Shown here one piece after another: positions 28,216 to 41,200 of a stretch of 64,000 nucleotides of DNA. Below the pieces are notes generated by a model. The model was not told the DNA's origin. It was given only the letters and a program-made list of their open reading frames with translations, and did not search any database. Origin of the DNA: Larimichthys crocea (Eukaryota; Chordata; Actinopteri; Sciaenidae); contig NC_040016.1 of the NCBI RefSeq assembly GCF_000972845.2, forward strand, positions 19,618,098 through 19,682,097, in the 5' to 3' direction. Every line of letters begins with the position of its first letter. The first letter of the stretch is position 1. Made by a program: the position numbers and the translations under genes.

Positions 28216-31200
28216 ATTTTTAACCATTTTTCAGGCCTTATTTACTTTTCATACTTTAAGACAGATGTTTGACATATTTCATACTTCATGAGATTTAGAT
28301 GAAGGATGAACTATCAGTGCCGTGGGTTTATGGGTTGGGAGTGAGTTGCTGACCCAAGCGAATGAGTTCAAGTATTTCAGGAATATTGTTCACAGACGAT
28401 GGGAAGATGGACCACGAGATGGATTGGTGCGGTACTGGACTGTTTTGGGGACGAGGGAGGTGAATGCTCAATGAGTTTCCTTCATAAGGTGGCTGGGCCT
28501 TAGATATGAAGCTCAGACGTTCATAAAGGAGCTCAGAGTAGAGTCACTGCTCCTTCCTCGCATTGAAAGGAGCCAGCTGAGGTGGTTCGGGCATCTTTGA
28601 AGGTGTTGCAAGTACATACTGGGAGAAGACCCCGGGGCAGATCCAGAACCTGCTGAGGGGAATACAGAGCCGATCTAGACTGGGAATGTCTCGAGATCCC
28701 CCCAGGACGAGCTGCGATGTGTTGCTGGGGAGAAGGACGTCTGCTAAACCTGCTGCCAATGCAACCCAACCACGGATAAGTGGAAGAAAATGGATGAATG
28801 ATGGACATTTTAACACCCATGCACCCAGTCAGGACTTACTAAGCATATAAACAATGCTCTTTAGTATTCACTTGTTCTACATTTTCTCACAGGAATACAC
28901 AACAACAAAGAAAACAGTGCCGCATAGTGCAACGTTTAGTGGTCTATATAATAAATAACCACCAAGGTCAACAAATCTTTACACAAACCTGAAAGTAGCT
29001 GCTCTAAATAAGTAAAATGAATCAACCCTCCATTAGGAAGTTCTGATCTCCTCTCCTCATTTTGTTCTCCTCTCCTTCCCTTTTATCTCCTCTCCTCTTC
29101 TCTCCAAGTATCACACCAGGAGTCTCGCTGGGACGCCTCCCCAAGGTGTTATTTCTCAAATCCACCCTGAGCACAGCTGCTATGCTTCCCCTCTCTCTCT
29201 TCCTGCTATCTTTCATACACACAAACACAAACAGCCTCCTCAAATATGATTTACACAGTCAACTAGTGCAGTGACAGTTATTGTCTGAGTTAGGCGAGCT
29301 GTATCGACATGTTTTAATGAATGTTTAATGAGGTTTAGGGCAAACACGATTGTTACCTGGCTGTCACCGGTGAAGGATGGCGAGGTAGACGGGCGCTTGT
29401 TTGTGCCATGACTGTGACAAGAACTCAAACGCAGCTCTCCGGCATTTCAACATCCTTTTAATTAAGAATTGATGCCACGAGCCAAATTTAAAACTTCAGT
29501 TCTGGAAAATTAGAAAAAGGTGCTCGAGCACCACCTCTATTTGTTACTGTGAGCTCAGAGCGCAGAGAGAGAGTTAATGTTTGCACCACAGGCTGGTCCA
29601 AGACCGTGAACTGGTTTTAAGGACCAGGGAGTGGAGCTGGTGTCGTGCCAGAACCAGAGCTGTGCAAACGTGCAATGCTACCAGGCTCAGCAATTTGTAT
29701 AAACGAAAAAACTGAAGAGGACTTTGACGGAGGAAACTGAGAAGAGAAAAAGAGAGACTGACCAAAGAAGAAGTTGTTGGACGAGACATTAAGATTGATT
29801 TTGGACAAGATGGTCTTGAACCGATCCTTTAACATGCAATCACTTTGGTGTCTTGTGGTAACAAACACAAGACATTAGACATGGCGACACACACCTGGAA
29901 TGATAAATATGAAGCTATGTGTCCACCCACTCGTTGACTAAACAAGACAAAACAGGAAACACAGCTCATTATTTCTTGTTTCTGAAGAGAGAGACACGCA
30001 ACCTGAGAGACAAACACTAAGGTTCACAGCAAAACCACCACGTCCACTGTGAGCGAGGACAGCTACAGGAGGGATTTACTGGGATACTGAACACAAGGCA
30101 CGTTCTGGACAACATGTCTTTCATACCAAAGGATCTCTGCTGTCCTGTCTGCCAGGAGATCTTCAAAGATCCTGTTATTCTGTCGTGTAGCCACAGCTTC
30201 TGCAAAGACTGTCTGAAGAGCTGGTGGAGGGGGAAACAAACACACGAGTGTCCGTGCTGTAAAACAAGCCACTCGAAGAAAAATGCACCTTGTAACCTGG
30301 TGTTAAAGAACCTGTGTGAGGCCTTCTTACTGGAAAGAGATCAGTGAGGATGAGCAAGGTCTGGGACAACCACAGATTCATGCCTGTTGATGAACCTGCT
30401 CAGGATCACGACTTCAGAAAATCACTTCAGAAACTGAAGCTCTCACTAAGGAGCAGTTTGAGAAGCTTCACAAGTTTCTAGAGGAGGAAGAGGGGACCAG
30501 GATCTCTGCTTTAAGGGGGGAAGAGGAGCAGAAGAGTCGGATGATGAAGGAGAAGATGGAGGCTCTGAGCAGAGGGATAGCAGATCTTTCAGACACAGTC
30601 AGAGCCACAGAGGAGGAGCCAAGAGCTGAAGACGCCTCATTCCTGCTGAGTTACAAGGCGGCAGTGAAAAGAGTCAAACAGAGCCCCCTGCTGGATGATC
30701 ACAGCCAGTCTGAGGAGCTCTGATAACCTGATCATCAGGATGATGGTCTCCTACACTCCTGTGATTCTGGATCCAAACACTGCTTCCTGTCTGAAGATGC
30801 GGTGTGAGATCAGGAGAGCAACGGCAGCTTTAAAAAACACTCAGAGGACCAAAAGTTATACTGCTCTGTCCACTGAGAGCTTTAACTCAGGGACTTACAG
30901 CTGGAAACATCAAGGACTGGGAACATCTCGATGCCTACAGTTTGTTTTCAGCTCATCTGATGTTGATACTTCCTCACTGACGTCCTGTTTCTGTACATTC
31001 AGGCTGAGAATCATGAGAAGACTTTGCCAGTGACTGTTTATCAAGACATCTTTTATTAATATCTCCACCGTGGATCGCTCCGGGCATATCAATGAGCACA
31101 TTAATGCATCAGTGTAATGAAGTACTTATTATGTATGCGTGTTCCTTGAGGCACACATATTATTCACAAAATCCTCCAAACTTAAGACATAAAATCCAGT

Positions 31201-33972
31201 TTTAAGTGTTTGGATTATTCTGACTGTGTCCCAGTAAAAAATAAATAAAAGGGTGATCTTCACCTTTCATATTACTGTTTTACATTTTTTAAGACACGAC
31301 TCAGTGAAAACGACGTTGGAGAGGAAGCATTACCTTGTTGTCTTTGCTCCTCAACGTGGCTCCTCCGTACAGGTTGAAGTCTCGTCCCTCCAGGCTCTTG
31401 TAGAGGTGCTGACCCAGGATCAGGTGGTTTTTACACACCAGCTCCTCGTTGACACCCTGTAGAGACAGCACAGGTGAGTGGATCAATTTTGAATGTATCT
31501 ATTGTTCATTTTTTGTGTTGGAAACAGACTTTGTTCACTCTTTCTTTCAAAGCTTACAGGCTAACCTGTGATTCACCCTACGCTGCACTAAGACACACAA
31601 TCCTGACACGTCCTGGGATCACAGGGTGTTTTGGTTCTTTTATCCTCTCCCAGAATTAATCAGACCCCAGAGGCAACTCCTCCTCTGGTGTGGTCCTGAT
31701 GTGATTTTGTATTTGGTCTAGTGAAAGGAACACGTTGTCACTTTCACTGCATTTTTTTATTTATTTTTTTGGTCTCGTCTTTGATTCCCTTTTTTTTTTC
31801 TTCCCTTTCCTACAGCCGAGGTTTCACCAAATCTTTGTAGCTGACAGGAAATTACAATCAGTCAAAGCTTTCTCTGAGGTTCTTTGAACTAGGCGAGTCG
31901 GGAGGTTGTTGAAAAAGTACAAACTGAGTTTAGATGTTATGTCTGTAAAAAGCTAGAAGCACAGGAAAAAGGTTTAATGATATGATGCTGTAAAATCTCA
32001 CATTAGTTTAAATGTTCATGTTGTATCTCTGCAGTGATTTTATTTTATTTCATTGTGCTATCGATCGATATTATTTCCTAGAACGAGTACTAATGTATCT
32101 TGTGATCTGCTGTCCAGTTAAATACTTTTTTAATATATATTTTATTTATAGTTTAAAAGTTTTTTCAAAGACAGTAACAGGACATACAAGAAAAAACAGA
32201 CAAAGTTGTCCCAATATCTCCAGAGCAAGGTAAAGTTACATGAATAAGTGAATCCAATCCAACACCGTGCTACATAGTTACATAGCCCGATAAGTCAGAG
32301 TCCCTGTGGTTGTCAGGTGATGTGACACCGTGCCAAGAAAGGTCCCCATGTTTTCTCAAACCTCTTTTGTATATTGGGTTTGAACATACGGATTTTTTTC
32401 CATCTGTATAATGGACAGCATTTCTTTCAGCCAGTGTGCAAAACAAGGTCAGGAGAATGAGTTTCTTAACCACCACCATTCCTATCAGCCAAACCATCTG
32501 CACGTTGCGTAGTAGCTCAATAGACGTTACAGAGCGTCCAAAGATGGCCAGGTCATGGTTAGGCTGAATGTCTTTGGAATAAACTGGCTGCTCAAAGATT
32601 GCAGTCCAAAAACTATGCAGAGTCGGGCAGAACCAGAATAGATGCGCTAGTGATCCCTCAGCTGAACATGTGGTTTAGTTCTGTTTTTAAGTAGTGTAGT
32701 CTATGAATCACCTTATACTGAATTAGCCTGTAGCGTGAGTTAATAGAAGAAGAGAATGGACCTGGGACATTGCCTCTTCCCAGAACTTTGCTGATATCTC
32801 TGAATTCAGGTCGCTGGCCCAGGCAGAAATAGTGGTGTTTAAATTTTGATACCAACTGCTTCGAGTCTGGAGGGAGTAAGAGATTTTCAAGAAAAGGACG
32901 AGCGGTAGGGGTGAATTCAAAGTGTGGGCAAACAGAAGATTCTGGAAACTCAGCTCAAACTTGTCGAACCTCTCGTTAAAGGACTGAAAGCAGCTTGTTT
33001 GACATTTTCTGCCAAATAAGTGGAAGCTCGTCTTCCCGCCTCGTGAGGTTTTGGTCGACATATTCGAGTTGCCCTTTTTTTTGATAAACTCAAGGATGAA
33101 CACAAGGCGAAGCCTTTAAGACAAAACTGGAGAATATTGCATGCAAAAATACATCCTTAATTTAATAAGTATAATTTGGTGTGCCACTCTGCCCGCATCT
33201 CACACCTCGTGTTTGTCTAGTTAAATACTTAATATGGATGTCCACTCAGTTTTGTGTTATATGTTGTTACTGGAATAAAAGGCTAGTGTGCAGAGTTCTT
33301 TGAGTTTTCTAGCAGCAGCGTCACCTTTGGTTGTGTGTAATGATGTAGTAGTTGGAGGCCAGGAACTACTACAGGCTATTTCAGCTTGGCTTTCTTGCCT
33401 CTGCTTCAGGTTATAACCAGGCGTCTTCTATAGGTGTATATACATTCAAGCCAGAGCGTGAGGCCAAGGAAATACAGCGCAGAGAGGCCAAAGCTGCAGA
33501 GGATATGACCTGTCAGAATCTGAAACAGCGTCTGGTGATGTCTTTGCTCAAACTGATCTATGATCCAGACATAGACTGAATCATTCTGCTGCAGTGAATT
33601 TCAGTGTGGGCAGTTGTTGTTGGATGATGTCACTGACACGACTGTGTTACTATGCATGAAAGTTTTAATGCACACTCGAAGTGTGTGTTAAAACTTACTT
33701 ACGGTTTGTGATTACAATATCTTTTTGTGCACAGAGGTGTGTCTGAAACGCACACCTTCATGTACTGGGCGGCTCTGGAAGGATCAGGATTTATTCTGGT
33801 ACATGTAGGCATGTACCAAATAAGATGAAAACCTGCCCACAGCTTCTGTTTACAGTCTACAGGTTCCTTTGAGTGTTTTAAACATCTTCCGTTTGAATTC
33901 CTGATTTAAATATTAAATCAGATTTTTAATTTTCCAACTCAGGTTTCTATGGTTACCTCAGATTTCACAGTC

Positions 33973-34013
<41 letters not shown>

Positions 34014-34589
34014 TGTGCCCGGAGGCCTCGCGCTCTGGTTTGTTCTAGTTTGTACTGACCATCTGTCACTTCAGGATGAGCCGAGAGTGTGTGAGTGTGA
34101 GATCAGGAGGCGACAAGAGAGGACTCTAATTTATATCTGTTATCAGCCACTGACGCCCTTTCACCATGTTTGATGATTTAGGAGGCAGCCGTCGCTGCAT
34201 GGCGACGCATCGGAGCTGCAAAGCAGCTTCAAGATGTGGAGAAAAGTTTAACTTCCTACAGCATGAGGGAACGACACCGCAGACAAAGTGTGAGAAGTTA
34301 TTTTGATTCATCTCCTTATAGAAGATGTTAGGTGACTGATAGTTTGACCTCTAGAGCCTTGGAGAGACATGAAACTCTCCTGACTTTAATGATCAGTACA
34401 AACGATGAACAAGCCTGTGGACATAAAAACTGAAGGAGTGGAGACGAGTCCCGAGAGAAAACATCCAATCGTCGAGCTGCTGTGTGCTCCGTTTACTCCG
34501 AGACGAGACTAAAGTGACACATGAGAGACACAGCCAGAAGACACTGAGGCGATCATTAAAATAAAACTTTGAAACGGAGGCATCAGACG

Positions 34590-34636
<47 letters not shown>

Positions 34637-35201
34637 GACCTACAGTCAGAGGTGTTTTCAGCAGAGGGATGAAAGCTGTGAAGGGTCCGTTGTGACTCAG
34701 CAGCAGTGAACAGCCTTTCTCTGAAACAAACACACACACACACACATACACAAAAGGCCAAAAGGTCACAGACTGTGAAATCTGAGGTAACCATAGAAAC
34801 CTGAGTTGGAAATTAAAATTTTATACATTTGAAGCAAGAAGCCGTTTAAAAGACAACAAGTAGAAACTGAAATACATTTTACAGCGATGTTAACAAAAAT
34901 AAATCTGTGGTCATTTTTCACCTTGAAGGGGAATCAGGACGGACTTTGGCATTAATTATAGTTCAGGAAAGAAAAACAATAATTGATCTTCGATCGTATC
35001 TCAGACCTGAATAATCAAACATCGTCTCTGTTAAGCCGCTGACTCTTCACAGCGTGTCTGTGTTTGCTTTTACCGAACAAGGCGACGGCTCCGGTCAGAT
35101 TTTCTCTCTGGCTCCCGCTCCTGTCCAGCTCTATCAGTCGCTCCATCAGGTTACCGTAGCAACGGTGGCCGTCACCAATCTGGCCCGCATCGCACACACA
35201 C

Positions 35202-35252
<51 letters not shown>

Positions 35253-38200
35253 TGACACCATGATACACAAACAAACAAACAAACTAACAAACAGAGAGAG
35301 ACAGTCATCAGCTGCTTTTCTAGACCTGACTCTCGTTTTAATAATATCCCGGTTCTAGTCTGGTTCTGGAGGGCAAAGGTCTTTGAGTCTACCTGAGTAA
35401 GTCAAAGATATAAAGAGACATACAGATTGATTCTGGATCTAGTTCTTGTCTAGCTGTAACGTTGGTTTAGACCTCTTCTAGTCCTGGTCCTGGTTCTACA
35501 TCTGTATCTAGACAGCAAGAGAGATTCATTTGTAGTTCTAGGGAGCAAACCTAAGAGGTCATAGTCCAGGTTCAAATTCTGGAGAGTAAGAAAGAGCCAG
35601 AGACAGAGAGAACGCTGGTTTTGGAGCAGAAGGTTCTTGTCTCGGATCTTGGTTTTGTTCTAGTTCGAGAGGATAAAGTCCAGAAACAGACGGGAGATAA
35701 ACGTCTGGATCTAATCCTTGTATAGTTCCAATTAGACTTCTGACTTGGTTTTAGCTCTGGCCCTGATCCTGGTTCTGTATCTAGACAGCAAAAATCTGAA
35801 TCATAGTTCTAGTTGATGAGCAAAGACTTGTTTTTTTAGTCATGCTCCTGGTCCTGGTGCTTGTTCTTGTGATTAATAGACAGACAGAAACCAAGTTGTA
35901 ATCCTGGTTCTGGATCTATCTGTAGTTCTAGAGAGCAAAAGAGAGACAGACAAAACTCTGCGTCTAGTTATAGTTCTTGAGATTGGGAGGCACAGATGTA
36001 AAGAAACCAGTTCTGGTCCAGTTCTAAAGAGAAGAACAACCAAGAAACAGAAGACGAATTTGTTCTGAGTATAGATCTTATTCGAGACCAGGTTCTGGTT
36101 TTTGGCTTGGTCCTGAGCAACAAAGTGACAGAGACAAACCTGCTTCTAGTTTCTGGTTCTAGAAACTGATTCTAACCCCACTTCTATACTGGGTTGTAGT
36201 TCTAGAGGAGGCTGATATACATAAAGAAACTGGATCTGGGTTTACTTCTAGTTCTAGTCTCTGGTTCTGGTTTATTTCTAGGCCAGCGATGGGCGGCATA
36301 AGCAAATCACTCCAGGTTTATTCTTGTGTCTAGACCTGAAACTGAAAAAGTGGTTTTGTGTCTGACCTGGGGTGTCCGTCCAGTTCGGTCCGACAGACGG
36401 CTGTGGGGTCGCAGGTGTCCGCTGAGCAGGCAGAAACCAGATGACAACCAAACTCAGCGCTGCCAGCTACAGGAGTCATGCCGGACATACACTCGCAGCT
36501 GGACTGACAGACAGACAGAGACAAAGGGAGGTTAAACACAGTTTCAGATTCCTGGTCACCTGACTGCCATCCTAGTCCTGGTTCTAGTCTCGTTCTCGTC
36601 CTCGTTCTGGAGGCATCCTAACCTTGTTGGGTCCTTTGAAGACACAGATGGTGGAGTTGACGGGACACCCTCCGTTGTTCTCGGAGCAGGGGTTTTTGGG
36701 TACGCAGATCCTGCCGTCGCCCTCGTAGCCGGCCTTACAGACACAGCTGACCTTTGCCCCCTGTGAGGAGCACTGGGCGTTCACGTCACAGTCCCTCGCT
36801 GAGCAAACACCTGAAGAGGAAAACAGTCATCGCAAAACAATCTCGAAATAAAAAGAGTTAGCTCTGGTACTAGTCTATTTGTTCTGGTCTTGATTCGAGT
36901 TCTGGAGGCAAAGAAAGAGATACATGACTGCTGCTGGGTCCGTTACTAGTTCTCCTCTTATGTCAGACCTGTTTCGAGCTCTCGTCCTGATCTTACATCT
37001 GTATCTAGACAGTAAACAGACTTCAAGCTGTAGTTTAGGGAGCATTGACCAGGCTGTAGTCCAGAATTTGTGTCTGATTCTAGAGCGCAACAAAGAGAGA
37101 TGCACATTTGTCTCTTATATGTATGGTTCAGGATTTTAAGTACGTACTTTCTATCTACAATAACTGTGTTGGACTAAGTGCTTGAAGTGTCATAGTTCTG
37201 GTTCTCGTGTTGTTTCAAGATCTACTCGATCTCTACAGGATGTATCTGGCACCAGAGGAACAACATCTCATTTTCTCAGATTACCTTAGCTTTCATCAGG
37301 CAGTCAGACGCTTTGCAGACATAAATTGACCCATATATACAAAATAACATCATCTTAACCTTTAAAGTTGCTATAAAATAAAAACAGATGACTGTTGAGC
37401 TGTGTGCTTACTTGCACATTTTCCCTGTGGCGACTTCCTGTATCCGGGCAAACATTCACAGGCGGCGGTGTCTCCTGTTCCTTTACAGTACGAGTACGGG
37501 CTGCAGTTACTGCAGCGGGTACTCACTGCCGACAACAGAGAAAACAGAATCTCACTGTGGGCAACAACCAAACATCCTACATGTGGTAAAAAATCAACTT
37601 GAGCTCAGGAACAGATGACAGCAGGGCATCAAAGTTCGACTCTTTTGGACTGTCAGACAGTTTCTGATTTAACTTGTCATGGTCTTACCTTGGTCACAGC
37701 GTTTCCCGGAGTACGGCGGCTGACAAAAACACTGTCCATCACCCTCTGGACCTTTATTACACACTCCGTGCTCACAGTCACATGCTTTACAGACAGACAC
37801 GCACACAAACAGAGTGTTGGATGTTTCTTACAGATGTAGCACACCACAGAAGACGTCAGAAGTCAGAGAGCCTACCTTTATCACACATGTCTCCATAGTA
37901 GTTTTCTTTCTTACACTCCTGACAGGCAAAGCCGGAGAAGCCATCCTAAAGACAGAAACAAGACATCAACAAGCTGAACCTGGCTTCCCTCAGAGCACAT
38001 CAATGTTTAGCCAAGTGTCCCGATAAAGAAATGAGAAATGTTGATCTCTGAACTCATCGACAGTCAGACGGGATACTAACTTCACAGACGCAGGTCCCGT
38101 TACCAACGCCTGTATCCTGACAGGTTCCATGGAAGTTACAGGTCTTCTGCGACCAGCTGGGACAGGCTGCAGACAGACAGACACAGAAAGAGACAGGTGA

Positions 38201-41200
38201 TCAGAAATGATTACTAATCACTGTTTATAAGATTCCATTTTGCTTCTGTGCCATAACAGAAGGTTGACGTGTCACAGGCACATGGTTGTCATTTGTCCTG
38301 TTAACTGGTTAGAGGGCAGACGAGAGAGAGGTGAAGGAAGGAAACCTGAAGCGAGAGAATATTTATTCCTTTATTCCTTTTAGGTATTTGGGTTTACTAC
38401 GTGTGTGCTATAAGATAACCTAAATTAACCGAGCTGCACTGCATGGAAGCAGCTGCTCAGTCAAAGGAGGGAAATATGAAGGTTCAGGTAGGCCCACATC
38501 ACTTCTTTGGTGTTGGCTCAGTAGTAGCTGGTACAGCCGTCAGGCTCAGAGGTAATGACTGTGTGAGGTGACCTTATAAAATCTTTGTGTCAAACTGTAC
38601 GATATCTTGAGGCATGTCAGATTATGTCTGCTCAATCTCAGCAGAGATAGTGACTAACTAATCTACCATGAATGAACCTTTGCTTGTATCTGATTGGCCA
38701 GTGCAGTAAGCTGCCAGATCACATGGCAGCAAAAGTTAAACCTGCTTCAGCTTTTTTACCGGACATGTTTTTTCCCCCTCTGTGCCAGGAACCTCACTGA
38801 ACCAACACTCAGTGAAATCAATGAGAAGGCTGCGATTTTTTAATGTCTGCTGAACACAGCCTTAATGTGGACGCATTCAGTGTGTGTGTGTGTGATTGTG
38901 TTTGTCTTACGGAGACAAAGAGGTCCCCAGTACTGTGGGCAGCATAGTGGCTCCATGTAGGCCTTCACGCAGAGGTGCCGACATCCCTCCAGCTCCATCT
39001 CCCTGCCGCCGATCTGCACCACGTAACTGCAGCACACGGTGAACAGTGAGCCACAAACTACTACTACTACTACAAAGACACAGCTTACTACATTATGACA
39101 CATCTATGAAGCTTAAGGTCTCTGTGTGTATAAGAGGAATAATCGTAAAGGTTTGTAAGCTGGTGTCGTACCTGCAGTTAGTCTTGCCCACGCTGCTGAA
39201 GCCGTGGGGGCAGCTGCTGGTGCTGCAGGCGGCCAAGGAAGTGCAGGAGGTGTACAAGTCCTGCCTCTGTGAGATATCACACCGACCAGGAGGAGAAGTT
39301 GCAGCCTGAGGGAGCAGAGAAGATCTGTAATGCACAACCAATCTGACCACTTTCTCTATTATTACTCTATATATTTATTATACTAGACATCAGACTGCTA
39401 AACAACAAAAAACATAAAAACAATCTGAACATAGCACATATATCCATGCACGCTTTGCACATTTCATCTCCGCTGCTACTTAATTTTATTCAATATTTAA
39501 CTCTCTGTGCACATATATATGCTGGATGTAGGCTACACATCATTATCACACTCATCGTGAGATGCTTTATGTTTCTCCACTAATTCATGTTTGTCCTTTA
39601 ATTTGTCACCCGTCTGTATATCAGATCACTGTATTATTATTAATGATGCATTCATGCGTAAGATGTAAAGATGTTTTGGCATGGTGACAGCTGGACAGAT
39701 GGAGGGGATAATGTAGCAAAGTACCAAGGTTGAGATCGAACCCTGGTCAGGACTTTTAGCCTTGATGTATAAAGGCGCACACTCCACTAGGTGAGCTAGT
39801 ATTTTTTAACCTGAAACAAGAAGTAAAAAAACACAAACTACACTGTGAGAGCAAGTGACAGGTATAAAGCACACCTTGACACATACAAACAAAGTGGTTT
39901 TAGTCATGAAGGCAGCTACAAGATGCAACAGCAGACAGTAATAAAGGGGAAGACTGTGTGGCACAATAAAGAGACAGTGAGGGAACACATCCCCAATCCT
40001 GCTAAAGCACAGTAACAAAGACACAAACAGTTAAATGCAGATCCATTGGAGACGGCATCTACATCCAATATTTCTGTACAGCACAGCAACACTAACGCTT
40101 AAGTCAGTATGTTGTAGTCAGTGTAACCTTACAGCAAGTCAGTTATGTATTCATACAATGTGTCGGTCAAGGATAACTGTGCGTCTCAACCGAAAGGTAA
40201 GAATATCAATCCAGTGAGAGTGACTGACTCTGGGTCAGGGTGACAACACGATGCAGCAAAGCTCCAGCTTTAGGACAGATGTCATTTCAACAAGGCTGAT
40301 CGATGGGCAGATTTACTCAGATCTCTCTCTCTCTACGTGACACTGAGGTTGTCACTGGTCTGAGTTGGAAGCTTAGAAAAAAAAAAACACATGGTTGCCA
40401 TTTCCTGGAGATGTTGTCACCAAGAAATCGACCACACAGCCACTGCATCATATTATTTACACGGTTTAATGGTCGTAAACAAGGTTAAAATGTTTTCTCT
40501 CTGTTTGTGTCTGTGGTGTTAGAAGTCGAGTCTCCAGGGGATTACTGAAAGTTAATATGAAACTGTTTTATTCAAGTTTGGTTCAGATTTGTAAAGTTTG
40601 GTTGAACTGTTAAAGAAGCAGTGCAACGATTCCACGCAACGAGGAGGACGAGGAGGAGAAACAACCCTGATGATGTCATAGTGATGTCATCAGGTGTCAT
40701 CTCAGCTAGGGAAAAAAAAAACTTTTAAATCGTCATTGTTTCAAAGTTTTCACTTCAGCGATATGACAGAGTGCTGTTATACTGGATATCAGCACGGCTG
40801 TGATTCGCAGTTAATCACAGCAATATCACACTCAAGGCAGCACGGCTGTGATTCGCAGTTAATCACAGCCGTGCTGTTATCCAGTATAACAGCACGGCCT
40901 TGAGTGTGATATTGCTGTGATTAACTGCGAATCACAGCCGTGCTGTTATACTGGATAACAGCACGGCTGTGATTAACTGCGAATCACAGCCGTGCTGTTA
41001 TACTGGATAACAGCACGGCCTTGAGTGTGATATCGCTTTTAGTTCTACAAGCATCACCTAAAACAGTGACACGTTACTTACAGATTAACAGATTATAGTT
41101 TGTTTGTTTGTTTAATTAATTTTTTTTTTGGCTTCGCCAACACAAACAGTTCCTCAACCGGACTCGGACCACACTGTTGCCGAGCAACGCGTAAACATTT

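Noticed and set aside
40784..41036. CRISPR-like array of repeated units
   Set aside because: Units are inverted and nested rather than direct repeats with unique spacers, and the DNA is from a vertebrate.
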